A stretch of 64,000 bases of DNA. Origin: Stigmatella ashevillena. Its GTDB lineage: Bacteria; Myxococcota; Myxococcia; Myxococcales; Myxococcaceae. Where the stretch lies: positions 682,001 through 746,000 of the forward strand of contig NZ_JAQNDM010000002.1 in NCBI RefSeq assembly GCF_028368975.1, read 5' to 3'. A program made the translations under genes and the position numbers. Below the pieces are notes generated by a model that was given only the letters and a program-made list of their open reading frames with translations, searched no databases and was not told the origin of the DNA. This document shows, in pieces, positions 8,311-18,415 of the stretch. The number at the start of each line of letters is the position of its first letter. The stretch's first letter is position 1.

Positions 8311-9842
8311 CGCTCCCACCGGAGCCACACGTCGCACAGCCCCTGGAGAAGCTCGCTGGCGATGAGTCCCACCTGGCCGCTGCGCCGTGCCACGAGATCT
8401 CCCGCGAGGCCGTGGGTGTAGACAGCGGCCCAGATGGCCTCGTGCACCGGGACCCCCTGCGCGAGGAACGCACCGCAGATTCCGGAGAGCACGTCCCCCG
8501 TCCCGCCCGTGGCCATGCCGGGGTTGCCCGTGGGATTGATGTAGATGTCTCCGTCCGCGCTCACCGTCAGCGTCCGGGTGCCCTTGAGCACGAGCGTCAC
8601 CCCGTGCGCCATCGCGAACTCCCGGGCCACCTCCAGGCGGCGAGCCTGGACCTCCTTCGTGGAGAGCCCCGTGAGCCGCGCCATCTCACCCGGATGAGGC
8701 GTGAGCACCACCTGCTGCTTCGCCTGGCGAAGGACGCTCAGGTCCGTGGCCACGGCGTTGAGCGCATCCGCATCCAGCACCACGTCCGCATCCACGCGTG
8801 CCAACAGCTCGCCGATGAGCTTGCCCGTCTCCGGCCCTCGGGGAATGCCCGGACCGATGACGAGCGCGTCCTTGCCCTCGGCCGCCGCCAGCAAGGGCTC
8901 CAGGTCCGCGAGGCCCAGGGGCCCCGAGGCCTCCAGGGGAATGCCCATGATCTCAGGCGCGTGGGCCATCACGGCATCCAGCACCTCCCCGCGGGTGGCC
9001 ACGGAGACGAGCCCCGCCCCGGCGCGCAGCGCGGCCCGGGCCACGAGGGCCGCCGCGCCGGACTTGCCCCGGCTGCCGGCCACCGCCAGCACGTGCCCAT
9101 ACGTCCCCTTGTGGCTGTCCGCACGCCGGGGCGGCAGAACCCCCCGGGCGTCGGACTCCTCCACGAGCAGGGGCAAAACGGGCCCGGAGAGCCCCTGGGC
9201 CGCCGCCATGGACAACCCGATGTCCACGCGGCGCAGCTCGCCACAGTGCGTAGCGCCAGGCTCCAGAACCTGTCCCCGCTTGAGCAGCCCGAACGCGACG
9301 GTGACATCCGCCTCCACGCACGGGCTGAAGGGCTCACCGGTATCGCTCTGCAACCCCGAGGGGACATCGGCGGCCACCACCTTGGCCCCTGCCCCGCGCC
9401 ACCGATCAATGTGCTGGATGGCCTCCGCGAACGGCCCCTCGGGCGCCCGGCTGAGCCCCGTGCCGAAGAGGGCATCCACCACCACGTCCTCAGGGCCCAA
9501 CTCCGGCAGCGTCTCCAGGGCCTGCGCCCTGAAGGCAGTGGCCTCCAGTGCCTTCAGGTTGCGCTGGGCCTCGGCGGTCATCTTGGCGCGATCGCCCACC
9601 ACGGCTACCGCCAGCCGCGCTCCCCCCTCCAGCAGGAAGCGGGCGGCCACCAGCCCATCCCCGCCGTTGTTGCCCGGACCACAGACGACGTTGAAGCGCC
9701 CTCGGGGGCCCGCCAGGCTCCGGGCCACCTCCGCCAGGGCCCGGCCCGCGTTCTCCATGAGCAGCGCCGAGGGCATTCCATACTTGGATTCCGCGGCCTG
9801 CTCGGCCTCGCGCATCTGTGCGGCGGTCAGCACCAGCTGCAT
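8307..9842 (-). CDS. nnr: Bifunctional NAD(P)H-hydrate epimerase / ADP-dependent dehydratase
   Basis: A 511-residue repair enzyme for hydrated NADH and NADPH. Residues about 1-215 form the YjeF-N epimerase (MENAGRALAEV, CGPGNNGGDGL, DALFGTGLSR). Residues about 230-511 form the ribokinase-like dehydratase (HKGTYGHVLAVAGS, DADALNAVA, LTPHPGEMARL, KGTRTL, and GTGDVLSGICGAFL with the catalytic Asp). This two-domain order matches the fused bacterial enzyme. It starts 2 bases after acpS and overlaps tsaE by 4 bases, so it is part of the folP-to-tsaE operon. Confidence 0.96.
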   Translation of the reverse strand: MQLVLTAAQMREAEQAAESKYGMPSALLMENAGRALAEVARSLAGPRGRFNVVCGPGNNGGDGLVAARFLLEGGARLAVAVVGDRAKMTAEAQRNLKALEATAFRAQALETLPELGPEDVVVDALFGTGLSRAPEGPFAEAIQHIDRWRGAGAKVVAADVPSGLQSDTGEPFSPCVEADVTVAFGLLKRGQVLEPGATHCGELRRVDIGLSMAAAQGLSGPVLPLLVEESDARGVLPPRRADSHKGTYGHVLAVAGSRGKSGAAALVARAALRAGAGLVSVATRGEVLDAVMAHAPEIMGIPLEASGPLGLADLEPLLAAAEGKDALVIGPGIPRGPETGKLIGELLARVDADVVLDADALNAVATDLSVLRQAKQQVVLTPHPGEMARLTGLSTKEVQARRLEVAREFAMAHGVTLVLKGTRTLTVSADGDIYINPTGNPGMATGGTGDVLSGICGAFLAQGVPVHEAIWAAVYTHGLAGDLVARRSGQVGLIASELLQGLCDVWLRWER

Positions 9843-9844
9843 CG

Positions 9845-10222
9845 CTAGCCTCGCTCCTGCAGGATGACGGTGGCCGCGGCCACCCCCGCGTCATGGGTCA
9901 TCGTCAGCAGCGCGTCCAACCGCCGCTGTTCCATCACCTCGAGCGCCACGCCGGAGAGGGCAAAGCGCGGCATGCCCGCCCCGCGCACCACCTCCATGTC
10001 CTGCCAGCTGAGCCCTGGCGGGGCGCCCAGCGCCTTCACCAGCGCCTCCTTGGCGGCGAAGCGCGCCGCATAGGCGCTGGCCGCGTCCGCCCGCCCGCTG
10101 CACAGCGCCCGCTCGGAGGCCGTGTACACGCGCTCCAGGAAGCGCTGGCCGCGCGGCCCTTGGAGGATGCGCTGGATGCGCTCCACCGAGCAGATGTCCA
10201 TGCCCAGCCCGACAATCGCCAT
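9845..10222 (-). CDS. acpS: Holo-[acyl-carrier-protein] synthase
   Basis: A 125-residue phosphopantetheinyl transferase of the AcpS type, which moves phosphopantetheine from CoA to acyl carrier protein. The magnesium/CoA motifs GLGMDICSVERI and RFAAKEALVKALG are both present and the length is typical. It lies 3 bases after pdxJ and 2 bases before nnr. The pdxJ-acpS order is a common arrangement in proteobacteria. Confidence 0.96.
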   Translation of the reverse strand: MAIVGLGMDICSVERIQRILQGPRGQRFLERVYTASERALCSGRADAASAYAARFAAKEALVKALGAPPGLSWQDMEVVRGAGMPRFALSGVALEVMEQRRLDALLTMTHDAGVAAATVILQERG

Positions 10223-10225
10223 CGT

Positions 10226-10951
10226 CTACCCCGGGTCGCGCATCAGCTCGAGCATCTCGCGCACCGCGCGCTCGAAGCCCACCAACACCGCCCGCCCCAC
10301 GATGGAGTGACCGATGTTCAGCTCGTCGATCTCCTGGATGCGCGCGATGGGCTGCACGTTGTCGTAGTTGAGCCCGTGGCCCGCGGCCACGCTCATGCCC
10401 AGCTTCGCCGCGGCCTTGGCGGCATCCACGATGCGGCTCAGCTCCCGGGCCCGCTCGCGCTCATTGCGCGCCTCGCAGTAGCGCCCCGTGTGCAGCTCGA
10501 TGCGGTTGGCGTCCACCTTGTGCGCCGCCCGCACCTGGTCCAGGTCCGGGTCGATGAACAGCGAGACGATGATCTCCCCGTCCTTGAGGTTCTTGATGAT
10601 CTTCGCCACCGCCTCGCGCTGCCCCGTCACGTCGAGCCCGCCCTCGGTGGTGAGTTCCTCGCGCCGCTCGGGCACCAGCGTCACCACGTCCGGCTTGTAC
10701 TCGTAGGCGATCTTCACCATCTCCGGGGTGGCCGCCATCTCCAGGTTGAGGAGCGTCTGGCATGTGTCCCGGAGGATGCGCAAGTCACGGTCCTGGATGT
10801 GGCGCCGGTCCTCCCGCAGGTGGATGGTGATCTGCCGCGCACCGGCCAGCTCCGCCAGCGCCGCCGCCGTCACGGGATCCGGATACGAGGTGCGCCGCGC
10901 CTGCCGCAGCGTCGCCACGTGGTCCACGTTCACACCCAATCGCTGTGTCAT
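10226..10951 (-). CDS. pdxJ: Pyridoxine 5'-phosphate synthase
   Basis: A 241-residue TIM-barrel enzyme that condenses 1-deoxyxylulose 5-phosphate with 3-amino-2-oxopropyl phosphate to form pyridoxine 5'-phosphate. The N-terminal signature [15 protein letters not shown] is clear, as are [12 protein letters not shown], the catalytic Glu region [17 protein letters not shown] and [11 protein letters not shown]. It sits between glmM (96 bases upstream) and acpS (3 bases downstream). Confidence 0.97.
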   Translation of the reverse strand: MTQRLGVNVDHVATLRQARRTSYPDPVTAAALAELAGARQITIHLREDRRHIQDRDLRILRDTCQTLLNLEMAATPEMVKIAYEYKPDVVTLVPERREELTTEGGLDVTGQREAVAKIIKNLKDGEIIVSLFIDPDLDQVRAAHKVDANRIELHTGRYCEARNERERARELSRIVDAAKAAAKLGMSVAAGHGLNYDNVQPIARIQEIDELNIGHSIVGRAVLVGFERAVREMLELMRDPG

Positions 10952-11047
10952 CTGCCACCCCTCGCGCGCGGAGGGCTTCGGGCATCACCCGCCCGGTCCG
11001 CGCCGGCCCTTCTATTCGTGGCCGGCGCCCGGAAGTCAACAGGCAGG

Positions 11048-12439
11048 TCAGTTCAAGGCGCGCGAGAGCGCCTCGGCGATCTCCCGGGCCAGCGCCTCGT
11101 TGCGCGTCCCGTCCTCGCCCTCGATGAGGATGCGCACCTTGGGCTCGGTCCCAGAGAAGCGCACCAGCACGCGGCCTTCGCTGCCCAGCCGCTGCTCGAC
11201 GCTCTGGATGACCTTCATCACCTCGGGCAGCTCGCCCAGCTCGCGCTTGTGGCGCACGGTGATGTTGACCAGCGTCTGGGGCACGGGCTCGAAGATGGAG
11301 GCCAGCTCACTGAGCGGCTTGCCCTGGCGGCACATCACCGCCAGGAGCTGCAGCGCCGCCAGCGTCCCGTCCCCTGTCGTGGCGTGGTCCAGGAAGAGCA
11401 GGTGTCCACTCTGCTCGCCTCCCAGGTTGTAGCCGTGCTTGCGCATCTCCTCGACGACGTAGCGGTCACCCACGCGGGTGCGCGCCACCTTGACGCCAAA
11501 GCGGGCCACCGCGCGCTCCAGGCCGATGTTGCTCATCACCGTGGCCACCAGCGTGTTCTTCTTCAGCTCCTGGCGCGCCACCAACTCGCTGGTGCAGATG
11601 GCCATGATGGCATCGCCATCCACCACCTTGCCCTTCTCGTCCACGACGATGAGCCGGTCCGCGTCGCCATCCAGCGCCAGGCCCAGTTGGGCGCCGTGCG
11701 CCACCACCGCCTGCGCCAGGTTCTCCGGGTGGAGCGCGCCGCACTTCTCGTTGATGTTCTTGCCGTCTGGGGACACGCCCAGGGTAATGACCTTGGCGCC
11801 CAGCTCCTCGAGCACCGCGGGGGCCGTCTTGTAGGCCGCGCCGTTGGCGCAATCCACGACGATGGTCATCCCCTCCAGCGTCAGCTCGCGCGGGAAGGTG
11901 GCCTTGAGAAAGACGATGTACCGGCCCCGCGCATCATCCAACCGGAACGCCCGGCCGATGTTGTCCGCCGTGGGACGGATGGTGTCCATGGCCCCCGTGG
12001 ACAGCAGCTCTTCGATCTTCGCTTCCGTCTCGTCCGGCAGCTTGAAGCCGTCGCGCCAGAAGAACTTGATGCCGTTGTCCTGGTACGGGTTGTGGGAGGC
12101 GGAGATGACCGCGCCCGCATCCGCGCGCATGGACGTGGTGAGGTTGGAGATGCCCGGCGTGGGCAGCGGCCCCGTCAGCCACACATCCACCCCCATGGAG
12201 GTGATGCCCGCCGAGAGCGCCTGCTCCAGCATGTAGCCGGACAGCCGCGTGTCCTTGCCAATGATGACGCGGTGACGGTGCGGCCCGTTGCGAATGAGGT
12301 ACGCCAACGCCCGGCCAAGCTGCATCGCGACCTCGGCGGTCATCGGGTAGACATTCGCCACCCCGCGGACGCCGTCCGTGCCGAACAACCTCTGTGACGC
12401 CCGCTCCTCCTTGGGAGACATATTCACCTTATAAGCCAT
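11048..12439 (-). CDS. glmM: Phosphoglucosamine mutase
   Basis: A 463-residue phosphohexomutase converting glucosamine 6-phosphate to glucosamine 1-phosphate for UDP-GlcNAc and peptidoglycan. [13 protein letters not shown] marks the N-terminus, [16 protein letters not shown] carries the phosphoserine, LDGDADR binds magnesium and [13 protein letters not shown] binds the substrate phosphate. ATG 12439 has GAGG about 8 bases upstream; an ATG at 12421 (MSPKEER) is an alternative. It follows folP by 153 bases. Confidence 0.97.
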   Translation of the reverse strand: MAYKVNMSPKEERASQRLFGTDGVRGVANVYPMTAEVAMQLGRALAYLIRNGPHRHRVIIGKDTRLSGYMLEQALSAGITSMGVDVWLTGPLPTPGISNLTTSMRADAGAVISASHNPYQDNGIKFFWRDGFKLPDETEAKIEELLSTGAMDTIRPTADNIGRAFRLDDARGRYIVFLKATFPRELTLEGMTIVVDCANGAAYKTAPAVLEELGAKVITLGVSPDGKNINEKCGALHPENLAQAVVAHGAQLGLALDGDADRLIVVDEKGKVVDGDAIMAICTSELVARQELKKNTLVATVMSNIGLERAVARFGVKVARTRVGDRYVVEEMRKHGYNLGGEQSGHLLFLDHATTGDGTLAALQLLAVMCRQGKPLSELASIFEPVPQTLVNITVRHKRELGELPEVMKVIQSVEQRLGSEGRVLVRFSGTEPKVRILIEGEDGTRNEALAREIAEALSRALN

Positions 12440-12592
12440 GTATGCCGCCTCTCACCTTGTCCCGTACCCGAGTACCCTGGGGCGTCCCGGAGGGCCCCCT
12501 CACCGTTCTGTGCGCGCTCGAAGCTATGAAGCCGGAGACCAGCGAGCAACCTCCCCCGTGTGCATACTCTGCTTGACGACTTGCACCTTCAG

Positions 12593-13837
12593 TCACCTAC
12601 TTTGAGCGCCTGGCCCCGTTCCTCCGTCCGTGGCGCCTCGCACCGCATCGACCACCGCGAGCGCATCCTTCGCCTCGGCCACGTCGTGCACCCGGACAAA
12701 GTCCGCCCCGCCCCAGGCCGCCATCCCCGCGATTGAACCCAGCGTGGCCGCCAGCCGCTCGAGGGGGGGCTTGCCCCCGGTGAGCGCGCCCAGGAACCCC
12801 TTCCGGCTGGTGCCCACCAGCACGGGGAGCCCCAACACCCGGAGGTCGGCCAGCCGACGCAACAGGAACAGGTTGTGCCCCAGCGTCTTTCCGAAGCCAA
12901 TGCCGGGATCCACCAGGATGCGCTCCCGGGCCACGCCTGCTTCGACGGCCCGGTTCACCCCCTCCTCCAGGAAGGCGAGCACCTCGCCCAGGAGATCCTC
13001 ATAGTGAGGCGCCGCCTGCATCGTCTCCGGGGTGCCTTTCAGGTGCATGAGGCAACAGGCGGCCCCGGCTTCCGCCACCACGCGCGGCAGCTCCGGGTCG
13101 AAGTGGAAGCCGCTGATGTCGTTGATCAACGCCGCGCCGGCCTTGAGCGCCTCGCGCGCCACGGCCGCCTTGGTGGTGTCCACGGACAGGGGAACGGACG
13201 TGCGCGCCCGGAGCCCTGAAAGGACGGGCAACACGCGCTCCAGCTCCTCCTCGGCGGACACGGGCCGGGAACCCGGCCGGGTGGACTCCCCGCCCACGTC
13301 CAGCACGTCCGCTCCCGCCTCCGCCAACTTCAGCCCATGGGCAATGGCCGCCTCCGCCGAGGCATGGCGGCCCCCATCGGAGAAGCTGTCGGGCGTCACG
13401 TTCACCACGCCCATGACGTAGGTGCGCTCCCCAAAGGGGAAGTCCCGCTCGCCCAGACGCAGGGGGGCGGGTGCCGCCGCCGAGGCCAATCCATGGACCA
13501 GCGCGGCCACCAACCCCGCGAGCGGGGCATCCTCCCGAGCGAAGGCCACCAGCCGCTCGAACTGCTCTCGCCGACCCAGAAGGAGGCCCGTGCCCAGGCG
13601 AGTCTTCGGGTTACCCTCGATGTACACGGGGTACTCCTCGCGCCCCGGGGCCGTGGAGGCGTCGAAGAGGCTCATCAAGAACCGGCCCTCCACGCGCGTC
13701 AGCCCCGTGAGCAGCAAGCGGTACTGGGGCAACTTCTCCAGCAGATACTCCCGGGCGGAGGTGGGAAGCCCCAGGCGCTGGAATCCGAGCGTGACCTCCT
13801 GTGGGCGCTCAGCAAGCAAGGGGTAGGCGCGAATCAT
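12593..13837 (-). CDS. folP: Dihydropteroate synthase with N-terminal extension
   Basis: A 414-residue protein whose C-terminal about 280 residues are dihydropteroate synthase, which joins p-aminobenzoate to the pterin in folate synthesis. Motifs are GVVNVTPDSFSDGG, DVGGESTRPGS, INDISGF, VDPGIGFGKTLGHN and GTSRKGFLG. The first about 130 residues (MIRAYPLLAERPQEV, then LLEKLPQYRLLLTGL) are not part of the standard enzyme. They read as a separate small alpha/beta domain of unknown role. It is the first gene after the ftsH terminator and heads the folP-glmM-pdxJ-acpS-nnr-tsaE series. Confidence 0.95.
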   Translation of the reverse strand: MIRAYPLLAERPQEVTLGFQRLGLPTSAREYLLEKLPQYRLLLTGLTRVEGRFLMSLFDASTAPGREEYPVYIEGNPKTRLGTGLLLGRREQFERLVAFAREDAPLAGLVAALVHGLASAAAPAPLRLGERDFPFGERTYVMGVVNVTPDSFSDGGRHASAEAAIAHGLKLAEAGADVLDVGGESTRPGSRPVSAEEELERVLPVLSGLRARTSVPLSVDTTKAAVAREALKAGAALINDISGFHFDPELPRVVAEAGAACCLMHLKGTPETMQAAPHYEDLLGEVLAFLEEGVNRAVEAGVARERILVDPGIGFGKTLGHNLFLLRRLADLRVLGLPVLVGTSRKGFLGALTGGKPPLERLAATLGSIAGMAAWGGADFVRVHDVAEAKDALAVVDAVRGATDGGTGPGAQSR

Positions 13838-13870
13838 GGAGAGACCTCCGGACAGGCGGCGGTGAGCGCG

Positions 13871-13907
13871 AAAAGCAAAAGGCCCCCCCCGCGGAGCGAG
13901 GAGGGCC
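13871..13907 (-). terminator. Intrinsic terminator after ftsH
   Basis: On the minus strand GGCCCTCC and GGGGGGCC form an 8-bp stem (one T-G pair) around a short loop, followed by TTTTGCTTTT. It lies between the ftsH stop (13931) and the folP start (13837), separating the two transcription units. Confidence 0.6.
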
Positions 13908-13930
13908 AGAAAAGCACGAGAGACGACGGG

Positions 13931-15850
<1,920 letters not shown>

Positions 15851-15971
15851 GTGTCTGCTGCCCTTTCGATGCTCGGCGGGATGGGGGGCCACGCTTCAAA
15901 ACTTCCAAACATTCCAGCATGTTGTCCCGACGCCAGCGAGCCGCTCGACGTTGGACCGTATCAGCAACAAC

Positions 15972-15996
15972 AAAAAGCCCTCAACTATTTAAGGGC
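15972..15996 (-). terminator. Candidate intrinsic terminator between tilS and ftsH
   Basis: On the minus strand GCCCT (15996-15992) pairs with AGGGC (15981-15977) around a 10-base loop, followed by TTTTT. The 5-bp stem is short, so termination may be partial and tilS and ftsH may still share some transcripts. Confidence 0.4.
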
Positions 15997-16030
15997 CTGA
16001 GAACAACCCCCATTTCTCAGCCTGGGTACT

Positions 16031-17392
16031 CTATAACGAAGCGCTGCCTCTTCTGCTTGAGCCTGGAGGCGCCGCCCACAGGGACTGTCTGGAAACCACC
16101 TTCTCCAGAGCCGCCGCCGTCCACAGCCCCGGCACCCAGAGCACCTCGCCCCGCGCGTCCACGACGACAGGCAGGAGATCTCGACGCTCGGCAGGGACCC
16201 GCAGGTCCACGAAAACATCCTGCAGCTTGCGCGACCCGCTCTTGCCGCGGAGCCGATCTCCCGGGCGGCGAAGCCGAACGGTGAGGGGCCAGCACGTCTC
16301 CTCGGACAGCCGCAGGACGAGCGAGCCTGGGCACTCCTCGCGTTCCCGCACCTCGAAATGCCAGCCCGTCTCCGCCCAGGTGCCCGAGGCTCCAGGCCCC
16401 TCCAGCGACAGCGCCGCCATCGAGGCCCGGGCCACCGCCGCCCTGACGCACCGCACCAATCCCCCGGAGGCACGCAGCTGGAGGCCCTGGCTCAGCGTCG
16501 TGGCGCGTCCCCGGGCCACTGCCTCAAGCACCCGGCCCAGGGTCGCCGCATCCACGACGGCCCCTGCCTCTGCCAGCAGACGGGCGAGCACCCGGCGGCG
16601 CAGCGGAAGTTCCAGCGCCCGGAGGCCCACCGCATCCAGTCCGCCCCCGTCACACGTCAGGCGGTCCCACGCGGCATGGGCCAGCGATTGGAGCAAGGCA
16701 TCATCCTCGGCCGCCAGCCGTGCGAACGAGGCCAGTCGCTCCGTCACGGGGTAACCCACGGCCTGGGTGAGCGCGGGAAGCACGGTGTGGCGGATCCGTG
16801 AGCGGAGGTAGCGCGGATCCGCATTCATCGGATCCACCGCGAAGCCCATGCCCTGCTCCCGCATGAAGTGCTCCATGTCCTCCCGAGTGAGCTCGAGCAG
16901 AGGGCGTACGAGCATCCCCCGCGTGGACAAGATGCCCGTGGCGCCCCGGAGAGAAGCTCCCCGGGCGAGCCGCATGAGGAGCGTCTCCGCTTGATCCGAT
17001 GCGGTGTGCGCGGTGGCGATCGCCGCCAGCCCCCTCTCCAAGCAGACCTCCTCGAGCGCCGCGTACCGGGCCTCGCGCGCCCGCATCTCCAAGCCAGAGC
17101 CCGCCTTCAAGTGAAGCGGGCGCACGTGACAGATCATCTTCTGGAGCGCAGCCAGACGCTCGACCGTTCGCACCTCTTCCATGGCCTCGGGCCGCAGGCC
17201 GTGATCCAACGTGGCCACTTCCACCGTGAGCCCCAAGCGCTCGCGCACGAGCGCCGTGCCCAGAAGCAACGCGGTGGAATCCACGCCTCCCGAGACGGCG
17301 AGCAACACGGATCCGCGAAGGAGGCCCGCGGAACGAAAGGACGCCTCGAGCGTCTTGCAGAGGAGTGCGGTAGCGCGGGTGGAGCGGGGCAT
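16031..17392 (-). CDS. tilS: tRNA(Ile)-lysidine synthase
   Basis: About 453 residues. TilS puts lysidine at the wobble C of the CAU-anticodon isoleucine tRNA so that it reads AUA. The PP-loop is LLAVSGGVDSTALLLG, followed by ATLDHGLRPEA and TAHTASDQAETLLMRL. C-terminal TilS domains are indicated by VRLRRPGDRLRGKSGSRKL. ATG 17392 (MPRSTR) is taken; ATG 17440 adds 16 residues, and neither has a clear ribosome site. A CAU-anticodon tRNA lies at 62.5 kb of the same window, though it may be the methionine species. Confidence 0.95.
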   Translation of the reverse strand: MPRSTRATALLCKTLEASFRSAGLLRGSVLLAVSGGVDSTALLLGTALVRERLGLTVEVATLDHGLRPEAMEEVRTVERLAALQKMICHVRPLHLKAGSGLEMRAREARYAALEEVCLERGLAAIATAHTASDQAETLLMRLARGASLRGATGILSTRGMLVRPLLELTREDMEHFMREQGMGFAVDPMNADPRYLRSRIRHTVLPALTQAVGYPVTERLASFARLAAEDDALLQSLAHAAWDRLTCDGGGLDAVGLRALELPLRRRVLARLLAEAGAVVDAATLGRVLEAVARGRATTLSQGLQLRASGGLVRCVRAAVARASMAALSLEGPGASGTWAETGWHFEVREREECPGSLVLRLSEETCWPLTVRLRRPGDRLRGKSGSRKLQDVFVDLRVPAERRDLLPVVVDARGEVLWVPGLWTAAALEKVVSRQSLWAAPPGSSRRGSASL

Positions 17393-17746
17393 CAAGAGAG
17401 AGAGGGGAATGAATTTTCCGCTGACCACGTTACATGGCACGCAGGTGGGAAGAAGGTGCAGGACGCAGGGCTTGTGAGCCCCTCACGGGTAAGCAGGTTG
17501 AAGGCAGGCCGGAATAGATGACTGGGCCTCCCCTGTTGATTATCAGAGAGTTGCTCTCGAAAATTCTTGACGTTGGGCCTAGGGGTCCCCCCCCTCCCCC
17601 TCTGGGCCCACGGGGCCGCTGGGATAATTTTCCGGCGGTCCCTCTTTCCGGAACGCCCCGGGCCTTTTTCAAGGCCCGGGGCGTTTCCCCTTTCGGCCCT
17701 AAAGTCGCCTCATCCCGAAGAGTTGCGTGTGGGGCCTCCGAAACCG
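17393..17746. other. Non-coding stretch upstream of tilS and the small paralogs
   Basis: No convincing coding sequence is seen. The stretch contains an inverted repeat GAGAG-TTG-CTCTC at 17546-17558, a long C-rich run around 17586-17605, and the perfect 15-bp hairpin at 17652-17685. It separates divergent genes, so promoters for tilS (minus) should lie here; GATAAT-like sequence on the minus strand near 17536-17541 is a weak candidate. Confidence 0.5.
17652..17685. terminator. Perfect 15-bp hairpin, bidirectional terminator-like
   Basis: AACGCCCCGGGCCTT and its exact reverse complement flank the 4-base loop TTTC. Only a short T stretch follows in either direction. No plus-strand gene ends just upstream, so it may be an RNA structure or a terminator for antisense or leader transcription rather than a normal gene-end terminator. 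Confidence 0.5.
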
Positions 17747-17775
17747 TTGACCGGCTAGTGCGTCTGTCGGATAAC
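17747..17775 (+). promoter_or_regulatory. Sigma-70-like promoter for the tandem small-protein genes
   Basis: TTGACC (17747-17752) and GATAAC (17770-17775) are separated by 17 bases. The first start codon is about 50 bases downstream with GGAG in between. Confidence 0.55.
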
Positions 17776-17825
17776 CCCCCCGGTGTGTACAGGTCGTCAC
17801 CTCGCATCCACTCCGGAGACTCGGT

Positions 17826-18029
17826 ATGGCAGGCACCGACAAGCGTAAGCAGTCGCTGTACTTCCCCGAAGAGATGTTGAAGGAAATCCAGGAAGAGGCG
17901 ACCCGCCAGGACCGCTCCCTGTCATGGGTCGTGCAGCAGGCGTGGAAGATCGCTCGTGAGCGCATCAAGGCCTTCCCCGCCGTCAATGATGTTACCGGCG
18001 ACGAACGCCAAGATCCCCGCGAGGAGTAA
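17826..18029 (+). CDS. Small ribbon-helix-helix-like protein, copy 1
   Basis: A 67-residue protein. KRKQSLYFPEEMLKEIQEEA reads as a beta strand followed by a helix, then RQDRSLSWVVQQAWKIAR as a second helix, the layout of Arc/CopG ribbon-helix-helix DNA-binding proteins. The tail is acidic. I recall a myxobacterial family of such small proteins (TIGR04563) but have not checked membership. GGAG lies about 8 bases before ATG 17826. The next gene is a clear paralog whose ribosome site overlaps this gene's end, so the two are co-transcribed and coupled. DNA binding is inference. Confidence 0.85.
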   Translation: MAGTDKRKQSLYFPEEMLKEIQEEATRQDRSLSWVVQQAWKIARERIKAFPAVNDVTGDERQDPREE

Positions 18030-18037
18030 CCACGAGC

Positions 18038-18295
18038 ATGTCGTCCACAGATCATCGCAAGCAGAGTCTCTATTTCCCGGAGGATATGCTCGAGGAGATC
18101 CAGCGCGAGGCGACTCGGCAGGATCGCTCGCTCTCCTGGATCGTCCAGCAAGCGTGGAAGGTGGCTCGCGGGGACATCCGGAAGATGCCTTCCGTCAACG
18201 ACGTGCTCAGCCCGGTGGTCGCCAAGCCGGCGCCCGTGGCGCCCGCGGTGACGCCTCCGCCGGTGGCCACGGTTGACGGAGAGCCCAAGCCGTAA
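18038..18295 (+). CDS. Small ribbon-helix-helix-like protein, copy 2
   Basis: An 85-residue paralog of the preceding protein. HRKQSLYFPEDMLEEIQREA and RQDRSLSWIVQQAWKVAR differ from copy 1 at only a few positions. It has its own tail rich in Pro, Ala and Val (about residues 52-85), absent from copy 1. The start ATG 18038 follows the previous stop by 8 bases and uses GAGGAG at the end of that gene. Two hairpins follow its stop. The pair could form homo- or heterodimers (inference). Confidence 0.85.
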   Translation: MSSTDHRKQSLYFPEDMLEEIQREATRQDRSLSWIVQQAWKVARGDIRKMPSVNDVLSPVVAKPAPVAPAVTPPPVATVDGEPKP

Positions 18296-18306
18296 GGGCC
18301 GTTTTG

Positions 18307-18334
18307 CCCCGGCCCTCCTTCGTGTGGGCCGGGG
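18307..18334 (+). terminator. Hairpin after the second small paralog
   Basis: CCCCGGCCC and GGGCCGGGG form a perfect 9-bp stem with a 10-base loop just after the stop at 18295. There is no T run, so it may only stabilise the 3' end ahead of the stronger terminator at 18361-18398. Confidence 0.45.
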
Positions 18335-18360
18335 TGGATTGATGCTGTCTTCGAAGCACC

Positions 18361-18398
18361 CGGATCACCGCGAGGGAGGTGATCCGCGCCGTTTTTTT
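18361..18398 (+). terminator. Intrinsic terminator of the small-protein operon
   Basis: CGGATCACC and GGTGATCCG make a perfect 9-bp stem, followed within a few bases by seven T residues (18392-18398). It closes the transcript of the two small paralogs just before the ChaN-like gene. Confidence 0.75.
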
Positions 18399-18415
18399 GC
18401 CGCCCTCATGAGTGC

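Noticed and set aside
9818-12397. 859-codon open frame on the plus strand opposite acpS, pdxJ and glmM
   Set aside because: High-GC shadow frame; the minus-strand genes carry full motifs and the antisense translation is His/Leu/Arg-rich without domains.
17563-17645. TTGACG near 17567 paired with GATAAT near 17632 as a promoter
   Set aside because: The two elements are more than 55 bases apart, far from the 16-18 needed; the pair at 17747-17775 is much better.
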